In this document: positions 33,475 through 46,659 of the stretch, piece by piece
Layout: every line of letters begins with the position of its first letter
How positions within the stretch are numbered: the first letter of the stretch is position 1
Assembly (NCBI RefSeq): GCF_019973775.1
Contig: NZ_AP025032.1
Coordinates: forward strand, 3,348,001 to 3,412,000
DNA length: 64,000 nt
Source of the DNA: Aureimonas sp. SA4125
Lineage (GTDB): Bacteria > Pseudomonadota > Alphaproteobacteria > Rhizobiales > Rhizobiaceae
Direction of reading: 5' to 3'
Notes under the pieces: model-generated
Databases searched by the model: none
Told to the model about the DNA's origin: nothing
What the model saw: only the letters and a program-made list of their open reading frames with translations
Position numbers and translations under genes: made by a program

Positions 33475-36400
33475 AGAACATCTCCGCCTGGTCCATCAAG
33501 AACCCGATCCCGACGATCGTCCTTTTCCTGACGCTGGCGTTTGCCGGCGTCTGGGGTTTCAGCCAGCTGCGCATCAACAACATGCCCGACATCGATTTTC
33601 CGATGGTCACGGTCACGGTCATCCAGACCGGGGCTTCGCCGACGGAGATCGAGACCCAGGTCACCGAGATCGTCGAGAACGCCGTCACCACGCTGTCGGG
33701 CGTCGAGAGCGTGACGTCGACGGTGTCGGAAGGCTCGTCCGTCACCGCCATCGAATTTGCGCTCGACACCGATCTGACGCAGGCGACCGACGACGTCCGC
33801 AATGCGGTGACCTCGGTCCAGTCGGACCTGCCGACGGCCGCCGAAACGCCGCTGGTCGCCCGCGTCAATGTCGGCGACAATTCGGTGCTGACCTACGTCG
33901 TCGACGCGCCGACGATGAACCCCGACGCGCTCTCCTGGTACATCGACAACGACGTCTCCAAGGCGCTCCTGAGGCTCGACGGCGTGTCGAAGATCACGCG
34001 GTCGGGCGGCGTCAACCGCGCGGTTCTCGTGAAGCTCGATCCCGACCGGCTGGCGGCGCTCGGCGTCACCGTCCAGGACATCTCGCAGGCGCTCGCCGCC
34101 CAGAACGCCAACCGCTCCGGCGGGCGCACCCTCGTCGGCGCGAGCGAGCAGTCGGTCAGGACGCTCGGCCGCGTCGACTCGATCGCCGCTCTCGGCGACA
34201 CCCGCATCGCGCTGTCCGACGGCAAGTCGATGCGGCTGGCCGATTTCGGCACGATCGACGACAGCTGGGAGGAGCCGCGGTCGCGGGCTCGTCTGAACGG
34301 CAAGGAAGTCGTCGCCTTTTCCGTCTTCAGCGCCAAGGGGTCGAGCGAGATCGGCGTCACCAATGCCGTTCGTGCGGCCGTCACCGCGTTCGACGCGGCC
34401 GACGACACGGCTGCGTTCACCGAGGTCACCTCGTCCTCGACCTTCGTGCAGGAAAGCTATGACGCGGCGCTCGAGGCGCTGTGGATCGGCGCCCTCCTCG
34501 CCATCGTCGTCGTCTTCCTGTTCCTGCGCGACATCCGAGCGACGCTCGTCGCGGCGACCGCGCTGCCGCTGTCGCTGATCCCGACCTTCGCCATCATGGC
34601 CTGGCTCGACCTCTCGCTGAACAACATCACTCTGCTGGCGCTGTCGCTCGTCGTCGGCATCCTCGTCGACGACGCCATCGTCGAGATCGAGAACATCGTC
34701 CGGCACATGCGCCAGAGCGGAAAGACCGCCTACCAGGCGGCGATCGAGGCCGCCGACGAGATCGGTCTTGCCGTCGTCGCCACCACCATGACGATCGTCG
34801 CGGTCTTCGTCCCCGTCGCCTTCATGCCCGGCATTCCCGGCAAGCTCTTCGTGAGCTTCGCCATCGCTGTCTGCGTCTCCGTCCTCTTCTCGCTGCTCGT
34901 CGCCCGGACGCTGACGCCGCTGATGGGCGCCTATTTCGTCAAGGCGGCCGGCGGCGACAGCCATGACGATACGCCGAAATGGGTCTTCGGCTATGTCAGG
35001 GTGCTGAAGCAGGCACTGCGCTTCCGCTGGTTGACCGTGCTTCTCGGCATCGCCTTCTTCGCCGGCTCGATGATGCTCGCCATGAAGCTGCCGACGGAGT
35101 TCATGACCGCCTCCGACCGTGGCCGCTCGCTCGTCTCGGTCGAGATGCAGCCGGGCTCGACCCTGGCGGAGACGGACGCCGTCGCGCAGGCGGTTTCCGC
35201 CAAGCTTGCGGCCGAGCCCGAGGTCGCCTCGGTCTTCGCCTCCGTCGGCGCGGCGACCGAGGGCGGCGGCGGTCCGCAGCGCGGCTCGACCGCCAGCGTC
35301 ACCTCGGCGACGGTCACCGCGAACCTCAAGGAACGCGCCGACCGCGACGTCAGCCAGCAGGAGTTCGAGAAGCGCTCGGCCCACCTCTTCGACGACATTC
35401 CCGGCGCCCGCATCCAGTTCGGCGCCGACGGCCAGTCAGGCTCGAAGGTCTCGGTCACGCTCGTCGGCGCCAATGGCGACCTCCTGGCCGAAACCGCGTC
35501 GCAACTCGCGGTCGAGATGCGCGGCATCGAGGGCGTCAACAACCCGATCTCCAGCGCCGCGGCGGCCAAGCCCGAACTCGTGATCACGCCCGACAAGGCG
35601 AAGATGGCCAGCCTCGGCGTGACGTCGCAGCAGATCGCGACGCTGGTGAACGTCGCCACCCTCGGCGACGGCGACAGCGCGCTGGCGAAGTACAATCTCG
35701 GCGACCGGCAGGTCTACATCATCCCGACGCTGACCGACGCCGCGCGCGGCGATCTCGCCCAGATCAAGTCGCTGATGATCCGCGGCACCAGCGCCACGGT
35801 GCCGCTCGATTCCGTCGCGAGCTTCTCCTTCGGCGCCGGCCCGACCAGCATTTCGCATGTCGACGGCGACCGCACCGTGGCGGTCGAGGCCGAACTTTCC
35901 GGCCTCACCCTCGGCCAGGCGCAGACGGCGATCGGGACTTTGCCGGTGATGCAGAACCTGCCGGCCGGCATCGCGCAACGGGCCGAAGGCGATGCCAAAC
36001 GCATGGCGGAGCTGTTCTCGGGCTTCGTCATGGCGATTGCCGTCGGCATCCTCCTGATGTTCGGCACGCTGGTGCTCCTGTTCAACTCCTTCCTGCAGCC
36101 AATCACCATCCTCACCGCCCTCCCCCTGTCGATCGGCGGCGCCTTCGGCTTTCTCTACGTCACGGGCGCCTCGATCGCGGTCTCGGTGCTGATCGGCGTG
36201 CTGCTCCTGATGGGCATCGCGGCGAAGAACTCGATCCTCCTCGTCGAATATGCCATCATCGCCCGGCGCGGCGGCATGGAGCGTGGCCAGGCGCTGCTCG
36301 AGGCGGCGACGAAGCGCGCGCGGCCGATCGTCATGACCTCGATCGCCATGGGCGCCGGCATGGCGCCGATCGCGCTCGGCATCGGCGCCGACGCCGAAAG

Positions 36401-36569
36401 CCGCGCGCCGATGGCGATCGCCGTCATCGGCGGACTGATCTCCTCGACCGTACTCAGCCTCGTCTACGTGCCCGTGGTCTATACGGTGATGGACGATCTC
36501 GAGCGCTTCGCCGGACGCTGGCTGTCAAAACTGCTGCCGCGACAGGCCAAGGTCTTGCCGGCGGAGTGA
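33471..36569 (+). CDS. RND efflux permease (second system)
   Basis: The 1032-residue permease starts at a GTG before KNISAWSIKNPIPTIVLFLTLA. It carries GILVDDAIVEIENIVRHMR in the fourth membrane helix, with the two Asp residues for proton relay, and AAKNSILLVEYAIIARRGG in the second half. It belongs to the HAE-type RND family and exports an unknown compound. An upstream 367-codon open extension in the same frame is a shadow of the adaptor gene. No outer-membrane channel gene follows. It probably responds to the divergent two-component system. Confidence 0.94.
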   Translation: MKNISAWSIKNPIPTIVLFLTLAFAGVWGFSQLRINNMPDIDFPMVTVTVIQTGASPTEIETQVTEIVENAVTTLSGVESVTSTVSEGSSVTAIEFALDTDLTQATDDVRNAVTSVQSDLPTAAETPLVARVNVGDNSVLTYVVDAPTMNPDALSWYIDNDVSKALLRLDGVSKITRSGGVNRAVLVKLDPDRLAALGVTVQDISQALAAQNANRSGGRTLVGASEQSVRTLGRVDSIAALGDTRIALSDGKSMRLADFGTIDDSWEEPRSRARLNGKEVVAFSVFSAKGSSEIGVTNAVRAAVTAFDAADDTAAFTEVTSSSTFVQESYDAALEALWIGALLAIVVVFLFLRDIRATLVAATALPLSLIPTFAIMAWLDLSLNNITLLALSLVVGILVDDAIVEIENIVRHMRQSGKTAYQAAIEAADEIGLAVVATTMTIVAVFVPVAFMPGIPGKLFVSFAIAVCVSVLFSLLVARTLTPLMGAYFVKAAGGDSHDDTPKWVFGYVRVLKQALRFRWLTVLLGIAFFAGSMMLAMKLPTEFMTASDRGRSLVSVEMQPGSTLAETDAVAQAVSAKLAAEPEVASVFASVGAATEGGGGPQRGSTASVTSATVTANLKERADRDVSQQEFEKRSAHLFDDIPGARIQFGADGQSGSKVSVTLVGANGDLLAETASQLAVEMRGIEGVNNPISSAAAAKPELVITPDKAKMASLGVTSQQIATLVNVATLGDGDSALAKYNLGDRQVYIIPTLTDAARGDLAQIKSLMIRGTSATVPLDSVASFSFGAGPTSISHVDGDRTVAVEAELSGLTLGQAQTAIGTLPVMQNLPAGIAQRAEGDAKRMAELFSGFVMAIAVGILLMFGTLVLLFNSFLQPITILTALPLSIGGAFGFLYVTGASIAVSVLIGVLLLMGIAAKNSILLVEYAIIARRGGMERGQALLEAATKRARPIVMTSIAMGAGMAPIALGIGADAESRAPMAIAVIGGLISSTVLSLVYVPVVYTVMDDLERFAGRWLSKLLPRQAKVLPAE

Positions 36570-36741
36570 GTCCGCGCGCGCGACGCCGGAAACGAGGCGA
36601 TGACGAAGCTGTCAGGACGATGTCAGAAGCTGGCGCCGCGATAAGCGTTGAGTGACGGTTGTGCCGGGTCGTCGGGGATCTCATCTAGTTCCCACCGGCG
36701 CATGACGCCGCGACGATCACGATCAACGGGAGCCAAGGACG

Positions 36742-37452
36742 ATGGACACCAGAGACCGCGAGGCGATCGAGGGCCTCTTTTCCAAGCTCGGCGATGTCGA
36801 GCGCCAGGCCGGGCCGCGCGACGCCGAGGCCGAGCGGTTCATCGCCGACAGCCTGACCCGCCAGCCCGGCGCGCCCTACTACATGGCGCAGACCATCGTC
36901 ATGCAGGAAATGGCCATCGCCAATCAGCAAAAGCGCATCGAGGAGATGGAGCGGGCCGCGCAGACGGCCGCGCCCTCGTCCGCGGCGGCCGATCAGCGGG
37001 AGCCCGAAGGTGGCATGCTGTCGCGCATCTTCGGCAGCGGCCCGGCCCGCTCGGTCCCCAATGTCGGCAGCGGCGCGCATGCAGGCGCCGCCCGTTCCGG
37101 CAGCGCCTGGGGCAATGCCGCCGGTCAGGCTCGCAACGCGGGCCAGAATGCGCAGGCCGGCGCCCCGCAGCGGGGCCGCGGCTTTGGTGGTGGAATGGGC
37201 GGCGGCGGCTTCCTTGCCGGCGCCGCGCAGACGGCGATGGGCGTCGCCGGCGGCGTTCTCCTCGGCAACGCGCTCGGCAACATGTTCGGCGGCAACGAGG
37301 CGCAGGCGGCAGATGCGACACCGGCAACCGAACCCGCGGACACCCAGGCCGCGGACACCGATGCCGGCAACGAGCCCGACATCCAGGACGCCTCGGCCGA
37401 CGACGGCGGCTGGTTCGGCGGCGACGATGGCGGTGGCTTCGACGACATCTGA
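36742..37452 (+). CDS. DUF2076 domain-containing protein
   Basis: This 236-residue protein has the DUF2076 N-terminal helix pair (MDTRDREAIEGLFSKLGDVERQAGPRDAEAERFIADSLTRQPGAPYYMAQTIVMQEMAIA) followed by a Gly/Ala-rich linker, GGGFLAGAAQTAMGVAGGVLLGNALGNMFGG, and an acidic end (WFGGDDGGGFDDI). The family has no known function and is common in Proteobacteria. A strong terminator follows. A possible Pho-box-like repeat lies upstream at 36609-36626. Confidence 0.88.
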   Translation: MDTRDREAIEGLFSKLGDVERQAGPRDAEAERFIADSLTRQPGAPYYMAQTIVMQEMAIANQQKRIEEMERAAQTAAPSSAAADQREPEGGMLSRIFGSGPARSVPNVGSGAHAGAARSGSAWGNAAGQARNAGQNAQAGAPQRGRGFGGGMGGGGFLAGAAQTAMGVAGGVLLGNALGNMFGGNEAQAADATPATEPADTQAADTDAGNEPDIQDASADDGGWFGGDDGGGFDDI

Positions 37453-37461
37453 TCTGATCGC

Positions 37462-37492
37462 GGCGGGAGACGGCAAGCCGTCTCCCGCCTTT
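37462..37492 (+). terminator. Rho-independent terminator after the DUF2076 gene
   Basis: A perfect 12-bp stem (GGCGGGAGACGG and its complement) with a CAAG loop is followed by TTT. It begins 10 bp after the DUF2076 stop and lies before the DUF938 gene, so it ends the DUF2076 transcript. Confidence 0.8.
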
Positions 37493-37517
37493 CACCTGCC
37501 TGCGAGTATTCCCGCCC

Positions 37518-38126
37518 ATGCTGTCACCTGACGACCGGCGTTCCAGCCCGGCAGCCCTGCGCAATCGCGATCCGATCCTCGGTGCCTTGCGCAACGTCCT
37601 TCCCGCGAAGGGCACCGTCCTCGAAATCGCCAGCGGCACGGGCGAGCATATCCTGCATTTCGCCGGGCAGCTGCCGGAGCTGACATGGCAGCCCTCCGAT
37701 GCCTCGCCGGAGGCGCGGGCATCGATCGCCGCGTGGATGACCTGTGAGAACCGGGCGAACCTCCTGCCGCCCCTCGACATCGACGCGGCGGGCCCCGAAT
37801 GGCCGATCCGGCACGCCGATGCCATTCTCGCCATCAACCTGATCCACATCAGTCCCTGGGCCGCCACCCTCGGCCTGATGCGCCATGCCGGCGAGATCCT
37901 GCCGCGCGGCGCGCCTTTGCTGCTCTACGGCCCCTTCCGTCGCGGCGGCGCGGCGCTGGAGCCGAGCAATGCGGCCTTCGACGAAGACCTTCGCCTTCGG
38001 GATCCGGCCTGGGGCATTCGCGACCTGGACGCGGTTGCCGCCGTCGCCGAGGCGCAGGGGCTGATCCTCGGCCCGGTTCGCGCGATGCCCGCAAACAATC
38101 TGACGGTGATCTTCACGCGGGCCTGA
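37518..38126 (+). CDS. DUF938 SAM-dependent methyltransferase-like protein
   Basis: This 202-residue protein has a class I methyltransferase motif, GTVLEIASGTGEHILHFA, followed by LTWQPSDASPEARASI and AILAINLIHISPWAATLGLM. These features match DUF938. The substrate is unknown. It starts 66 bp after DUF2076, past the terminator, and appears to be its own unit. Confidence 0.85.
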   Translation: MLSPDDRRSSPAALRNRDPILGALRNVLPAKGTVLEIASGTGEHILHFAGQLPELTWQPSDASPEARASIAAWMTCENRANLLPPLDIDAAGPEWPIRHADAILAINLIHISPWAATLGLMRHAGEILPRGAPLLLYGPFRRGGAALEPSNAAFDEDLRLRDPAWGIRDLDAVAAVAEAQGLILGPVRAMPANNLTVIFTRA

Positions 38127-38257
38127 GCCTCTTCTTGCAACGGACCGGATCGGCAGGAGCGCGCCCTTCCCTGCCGACAGCAGCGTGGTAGGTATCGCGC
38201 CAATCCACGGGCGACGGTTCGCGCCGCGGGCCTCGTCCCTTCAGAAGGAGCCTTCCC

Positions 38258-39037
38258 ATGCATCTGGGTCTCGAAGGTCGCACCGCGATCGTCTGCGCAT
38301 CGAGCCGCGGTCTCGGCCGGGCCTGCGCCATGGAACTCGCGCGCGCCGGTTGCCGCGTGGTGATCAACGGGCGGGACGGCGAAACGCTGGCGCGGACGGC
38401 CGAGGAGATCCGGGCGGAGACCGGCGCCGACGTGATCGCCGTCGTCGCCGACGTCGGCACCCGGGAGGGCCAGGATGCGCTACTCGCCGCCGTGCCCCAC
38501 GTCGACATCCTCGTCAACAACAATGGCGGGCCGCCGCTCCGCGATTTCCGCGAGATCGACCGGGCGGCAATGCTCGCCGGCGTCACCGCCAACATGGTCG
38601 CGCCGATCGAACTGGTGCAGCGGGTGATCGACGGCATGGTCGCGCGCCGTTTTGGCCGGATCGTCAACATCACCTCGGCCTCGGTAAAGATGCCGCTTTC
38701 CGGGCTCGACCTGTCGAGCGGCGCCCGCATCGGCCTCACCGGCTTTCTCGCCGGCGTCGCGCGCCAGGTTGCGCACGCCAACGTCACCATCAATTTCCTG
38801 CTGCCGGGCGCCTTCGACACGCGGCGGCTGCAATCAGGCCAGGAAGCGGCCTCGCAGCGCCGCGGCGTCGACATCGAGACAATCCGCGCCGAGCGGCGCA
38901 CGGAAATTCCGGCAAAGCGTTTCGGCGAGCCGGCGGAGTTCGGCGCGGCCTGCGCGTATCTCTGCTCGGCGCAGGCCGGCTACATCACCGGCCAGAGCCT
39001 GCTCATCGACGGCGGGTCCTATCCCGGCGTCCTGTAG
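38258..39037 (+). CDS. SDR-family oxidoreductase-like protein
   Basis: The 259-residue protein has the SDR glycine motif ASSRGLGRACAMELARAG, the NNNGGPPL strand (in place of NNAG) and NITSASVKMP. The catalytic YxxxK is not seen: at that place the sequence reads LSSGARIGLTGFLAGVAR, so Tyr and Lys are replaced by residues such as Ser and Arg. It may be an atypical SDR, with reduced or altered activity. It has the C-terminal GYITGQSLLIDGGSYPG block typical of FabG-like enzymes. The substrate is unknown. Confidence 0.88.
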   Translation: MHLGLEGRTAIVCASSRGLGRACAMELARAGCRVVINGRDGETLARTAEEIRAETGADVIAVVADVGTREGQDALLAAVPHVDILVNNNGGPPLRDFREIDRAAMLAGVTANMVAPIELVQRVIDGMVARRFGRIVNITSASVKMPLSGLDLSSGARIGLTGFLAGVARQVAHANVTINFLLPGAFDTRRLQSGQEAASQRRGVDIETIRAERRTEIPAKRFGEPAEFGAACAYLCSAQAGYITGQSLLIDGGSYPGVL

Positions 39038-39058
39038 CGCACGGCAGAGACGCGCCCA

Positions 39059-39078
39059 CTTCTCCCCCCGGGGAGAAG
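39059..39078. terminator. Palindromic hairpin after the SDR gene
   Basis: CTTCTCCCC and GGGGAGAAG form a perfect 9-bp stem around CC, 21 bp after the SDR stop. Hairpins of this kind, followed by GGCAGGGCGATGAGGGG, recur in Rhizobiales intergenic regions. It may end or protect the SDR message; there is no T run. Confidence 0.5.
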
Positions 39079-39230
39079 GGCCCGGCAGGGCGATGAGGGG
39101 AGCACCTTGGACGGACAGACCCGACCGCGGCTGCCGCGCCCCCTCTATCGAGGATTGTATTCCGTCTCAAGGCCAGGGTGACGCAGCGCGGGGGTTGGCG
39201 TCACGAAGGGCCGCCAAAACGCAACTGCCC

Positions 39231-43013
<3,783 letters not shown>

Positions 43014-43049
43014 GGATCACCTGAAGATGCGGCTGGGCAGGGGAATTTC

Positions 43050-43079
43050 ATATAAACACATCCTTATATCAATATAAGG
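43050..43079. promoter_or_regulatory. Overlapping palindromes before metH
   Basis: CCTTATAT-CA-ATATAAGG (43062-43079) is a perfect 8-bp inverted repeat, and ATATAA (43050-43055) pairs with TTATAT (43064-43069) in a second, overlapping one. The site is 37 to 66 bp before the metH start and AT-rich. A regulator of the ArsR type (such as SahR), which controls methionine genes in Proteobacteria, is a candidate, but this is inference. Confidence 0.5.
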
Positions 43080-43144
43080 CCTGTGGCGAGCCTCGGCGAT
43101 ATTCCCTATATCGGGCAGACACAAGGCAGACCCGCAGGAAGCGC

Positions 43145-43753
43145 ATGCTCAACAAAGCTTTCTTTGCCCGCCATGCCGCCCTCGTCGCCCCGGAGTTGAT
43201 CGGCGTGGTTCTGACGATCGGCGACGCCGGCGGCATCATCGTCGAGACCGAGGCCTATGACGAGGCGGATCCTGCCTCGCACACCTTCAACGGCCCGACG
43301 CCGCGCAACCTCGCGATGTTCGGCCCCCCGGGCCATGCCTATGTCTACCGTTCATACGGCATCCACTGGTGCCTGAACTTCGTCTGCGGCGTCGAAGGCG
43401 TCGGCGAAGCCGTGCTCATTCGCGCCATCGAGCCGACGCGGGGGCTCGATGTGATGCGCGAGCGCCGCGGCGGGATCGCCGACATCCACAAGCTCTGCTC
43501 GGGTCCCGGACGACTCTGCCAGGCGCTGGGCGTCGACAGGGAATTCGACCGCCTGCCGCTCGACACCCTGCCGTTCCGCCTCGCGGCGGGCGCTCGGCCG
43601 CCGGCGGTGGCGACGGGCGTGCGCGTCGGCCTGACCAAGGGAGCCGAGACCGCATGGCGCTTCGGCTGGCCCGGATCGCGCTTCTTGAGCCGGCGCTTTC
43701 CTCCTGTCCCCGTGACTTCGGTGCCTTCCGCCGCGAGGACCGCGCTCCGATAG
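43145..43753 (+). CDS. DNA-3-methyladenine glycosylase (AAG/Mpg type)
   Basis: This 202-residue DNA-repair enzyme has the AAG signature: [26 protein letters not shown] with the catalytic Glu in VETEAY, and [21 protein letters not shown]-terminal [12 protein letters not shown] block is typical. It removes alkylated purines such as 3-methyladenine. It is divergent from metH, and the two share a 131-bp promoter region. Confidence 0.93.
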   Translation: MLNKAFFARHAALVAPELIGVVLTIGDAGGIIVETEAYDEADPASHTFNGPTPRNLAMFGPPGHAYVYRSYGIHWCLNFVCGVEGVGEAVLIRAIEPTRGLDVMRERRGGIADIHKLCSGPGRLCQALGVDREFDRLPLDTLPFRLAAGARPPAVATGVRVGLTKGAETAWRFGWPGSRFLSRRFPPVPVTSVPSAARTALR

Positions 43754-43864
43754 AGGCCCCGCAAGGGCTGCCTTGGCTACGGCCGAAGATATTTCCGGCG
43801 GCTTTGCGAAGCGGCGAAGCTCGGTCTAGGATCGGCCCATCGAAGCCTTGGAAAGCCTTTCCCC

Positions 43865-45244
43865 ATGTCGAAACCCCTGCCCAATTCCATCTACGCCCGC
43901 GACGTCGAATATCTGCTGCACGCGGTGACCAATGCGCGAAAGCACGAGGAGACCGGGCCGATCGTGATCGATCGCGGTGAGGGCATTCATGTCTTCGACG
44001 ACCAGGGCAACAAGTATGTCGAGGCCATGGCCGGCCTCTGGAGCGTTGCCGTCGGCTTCGGCGAAAAGCGCCTCGCCGATGCCGCCTATCAGCAGATGCT
44101 GAAGCTGCCCTACTACCACTCGTTCTCGTCGAAATCGAACGAGCCGGCGATCCTCCTCGCCGAGCGCCTCGTCAAGATGAGCCCGGAGAAGCTGACGAAG
44201 GTCTTCTTCACCAATTCCGGCTCCGAGGCGAACGACACCGTCGTCAAGATGGTCTGGTACTTCAACAATGCGCGCGGCAAGCCCGGCAAGAAGACGTTCC
44301 TGGCCCGCGTCAACGGCTATCACGGCATCACCATGGCGTCGGGCTCGTTGACCGGCCTGCCCGTCAACCACCGCGACTTCGACCTTCCGATCATCCCGGT
44401 GAAGCACCTGACCTGCCCGCATTTCTGGCGTTTCGGCCTGCCCGGCGAGACGGAGGCCGAGTTCACCGACCGCCTCGCCGCCGAACTCGAGCAGGTGATC
44501 CTGGAGGCCGGCCCCGAGACGATCGCCGCCTTCATCGGCGAACCGCTGATGGGCGCCGGCGGGGTGCTGCCGCCGCCGGCCGGTTACTGGACGAAGGTGC
44601 AGGAGATCTGCCGCAAGTACGATATCCTCATCGTCGCGGACGAGGTGATCAACGGCTTCGGCCGTCTCGGCACCATGTTCGCCTGCGACTATTACGGCAT
44701 CGAGCCGGACATGCTGGTGGTCTCCAAGCAGATCACCTCGTCCTACCAGCCGCTCGCCGCGATCCTCTTCTCCGACGAGATCTTCCAGGGCATCGCCGAC
44801 AACACGGCGAAGATCGGCACCTTCGGACACGGCTTCACCGCCGGCGCGCACCCCGTCGCCACGGCCGTCGGCAACGAGAACCTCGATATCATCGAGGAAC
44901 GCGGCCTCGTCGCCCATGCCGGAGAAATGGGAGAAATCCTGCAGCGCGAATTGCGCAGCCGCTTTGCCGACCATCCGCTGGTGGGCGAAGTGCGCGGCGT
45001 CGGTCTCATCGCCGCTGTCGAGCTCTCGGCCGACAAGGCGACGAAGCAGCGCTTCGATCCGCCGGGCAAGGCGGGCGCCTATCTCTTCGCCAGGGGCCAC
45101 GAGCATGGCTTGATCATTCGCGCCATCGGCGACCAGATCGCCTTCTGCCCGCCGCTGATCATCACAGAGGGGGAGATCATGGACATGCTCGACCGCTTCG
45201 CGCGGGCTCTGGACGAGACCTGGGCCTTCGTTCAGGCAGGCTGA
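43865..45244 (+). CDS. Class III PLP-dependent aminotransferase
   Basis: The 459-residue protein has the class III fold: an N-terminal [27 protein letters not shown] contacts [16 protein letters not shown] and [17 protein letters not shown], the [15 protein letters not shown]sp, and the Lys that binds PLP in [18 protein letters not shown]. The exact amino donor is not determined; this subgroup is often annotated as omega-aminotransferase. It begins 111 bp after the glycosylase gene and stands alone. Confidence 0.9.
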   Translation: MSKPLPNSIYARDVEYLLHAVTNARKHEETGPIVIDRGEGIHVFDDQGNKYVEAMAGLWSVAVGFGEKRLADAAYQQMLKLPYYHSFSSKSNEPAILLAERLVKMSPEKLTKVFFTNSGSEANDTVVKMVWYFNNARGKPGKKTFLARVNGYHGITMASGSLTGLPVNHRDFDLPIIPVKHLTCPHFWRFGLPGETEAEFTDRLAAELEQVILEAGPETIAAFIGEPLMGAGGVLPPPAGYWTKVQEICRKYDILIVADEVINGFGRLGTMFACDYYGIEPDMLVVSKQITSSYQPLAAILFSDEIFQGIADNTAKIGTFGHGFTAGAHPVATAVGNENLDIIEERGLVAHAGEMGEILQRELRSRFADHPLVGEVRGVGLIAAVELSADKATKQRFDPPGKAGAYLFARGHEHGLIIRAIGDQIAFCPPLIITEGEIMDMLDRFARALDETWAFVQAG

Positions 45245-45263
45245 GGCAACATTCGAGAGGGCG

Positions 45264-45506
45264 TCAGAGGCCCCCATTCCGCTGCCGATGGCATGCTGTC
45301 AGCGGACCCGCGTCGATCCGGTTGCCGAGTTCGGCAAACTGACGAAGCTGCGGATCGGCGCCAGAGCCGCAGATCTCCGGCGAGCCCTCGTGAAGAGCCC
45401 GAACCGCTGCCGCGACGACCCGCCGTGCCGCCGAACGGGTGACCCGTTCGGTGGCGCGAGCACGTGCTTCGTAGGAAAATGGGTCATCTGGCTGGTAGTT
45501 CGTCAT
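45264..45506 (-). CDS. Hypothetical 80-residue protein
   Basis: A frame of 80 codons reads MTNYQPDDPFSYEARARATERVTRSAARRVVAAAVRALHEG, then a mixed tail. It is antisense in the gap between the aminotransferase and hydrolase genes. I recognise no family; no strong ribosome site is seen. Charge-rich helical sequence and fair codon bias make a real gene possible. Confidence 0.35.
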   Translation of the reverse strand: MTNYQPDDPFSYEARARATERVTRSAARRVVAAAVRALHEGSPEICGSGADPQLRQFAELGNRIDAGPLTACHRQRNGGL

Positions 45507-45772
45507 GCCAGCACGAACCGCATTCGGGCCGATCCGTTCCAGCTTGCGACATAGACCTTTTGTGACCGGAGATCCCTGGATTCAGCCCCTCGCCCGTCTG
45601 AGTCGGAGACATTTTTTTAACGTTTTTGGCACAGCGCGCCGGGGAGGAGCGCACGGTCGCAAGGCATTGGCCGAGCCTTTCGCGACCTCCGCAATTTCGC
45701 CCCTGTCACCGTGCTCTAGCCCTGTGCGAGGATGGCTGCGCGCCGCCCGCCAAGCCAGAAACAGGAACGCCG
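45507..45772. other. Promoter region before the carbon-nitrogen hydrolase gene
   Basis: This 266-bp stretch contains an AT-rich run (ATTTTTTTAACGTTTTTGG at 45611-45629) and no supported gene. A short stem before the T run (GTCT...AGAC) is too weak to call a terminator. A promoter for the downstream gene is likely. Confidence 0.4.
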
Positions 45773-46606
45773 ATGCACATCAGAGCCTGCCAACTCGATG
45801 CCGAAACCGGCGACGCCCGTGCGCGGATGGCGGCGGTCCGCTGGCTGACCGCGGATTCGGCTTCCGACGGCGCCGATGTCGTGGTTTTTCCCGAACTCGC
45901 TCTGACAGGCTATGGCGCGGGCGACGATATTCGCGACCTTGCCGAGACCATCGACGGCCCGGCCGTGACCGAGCTGCAGCGTCTGGCGGACGAGCACGCG
46001 GTCACCGTCATCACCGGCCTCGCCCTGCGGCAGGAAGGCGGTGTCGTCAACGCCGCGCTGGTTGCCCGGCCGCGCCAGAAGCCGATCGTCTATGCCAAGC
46101 AGCATCTTTACGGTGACTACGAGAAGGCTCTTTTCACGCCCGGCCGGAGCCCGAGCGACCTGTTCGAGATCGCCGGCATGAAGGCGGCCGTTCTCGTCTG
46201 CTTCGACGTCGAATTCCCCGAGCGCGTGCGCGAACTCGCCATCGCCGGCGCCGAGATCGTCTTCGTGCCGACCGCCCTTCCGGCCAGCGAGGGCGCGCGT
46301 TTCGTGGCCGAGAAGATCGTGCCGGTACGCGCCTTCGAGAACCAGATCTTCATCGTCTATGTCGACCATGTCGGCGCCGACGCGCGTTTCGCCTATCAGG
46401 GCCTGTCCTGCATCGCAGCGCCCGACGGCAGCCGCATCACATCGGCCCCCGACGACGGCTTCGCCATCCTCAGCGCCAGCATCGACCGCTCGGACTATGC
46501 CGAAAGCCTGCTGCAGAACCCCTATCTCGTCGAACTTGCCGCGCATGTCGAGCGCCGAGCGACGCCGCAACCAGGCCGCAAGGAGGCTGCCGCGAGCGGC
46601 GATTGA
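45773..46606 (+). CDS. Carbon-nitrogen hydrolase (nitrilase superfamily)
   Basis: The 277-residue protein has the three nitrilase catalytic residues: Glu in VVFPELALTGYG, Lys in VYAKQHLYGDYEKALFTPG and Cys in AAVLVCFDVEFPE. The substrate, probably an amide or N-carbamoyl compound, is unknown. The ATG at 45773 gives the expected N-terminus MHIRACQLDAETGD; an upstream frame would add 49 non-family residues. It is followed 53 bp later by a HAD phosphatase gene. Confidence 0.9.
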   Translation: MHIRACQLDAETGDARARMAAVRWLTADSASDGADVVVFPELALTGYGAGDDIRDLAETIDGPAVTELQRLADEHAVTVITGLALRQEGGVVNAALVARPRQKPIVYAKQHLYGDYEKALFTPGRSPSDLFEIAGMKAAVLVCFDVEFPERVRELAIAGAEIVFVPTALPASEGARFVAEKIVPVRAFENQIFIVYVDHVGADARFAYQGLSCIAAPDGSRITSAPDDGFAILSASIDRSDYAESLLQNPYLVELAAHVERRATPQPGRKEAAASGD

Positions 46607-46659
46607 CTTCGGGCGTCCTCGCCGGCAACCCTTCTCTCGAATAGTCAGGACTGGTGAGA

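Noticed and set aside
43014..43144. Cobalamin or SAM riboswitch before metH
   Set aside because: The 131-bp gap is short and AT-rich, shared with a divergent gene, and shows no B12-box or SAM-type stems.
45598..45620. Terminator before the T run upstream of the hydrolase gene
   Set aside because: Only a 4-bp stem (GTCT/AGAC) is present, which is too weak to support a terminator.
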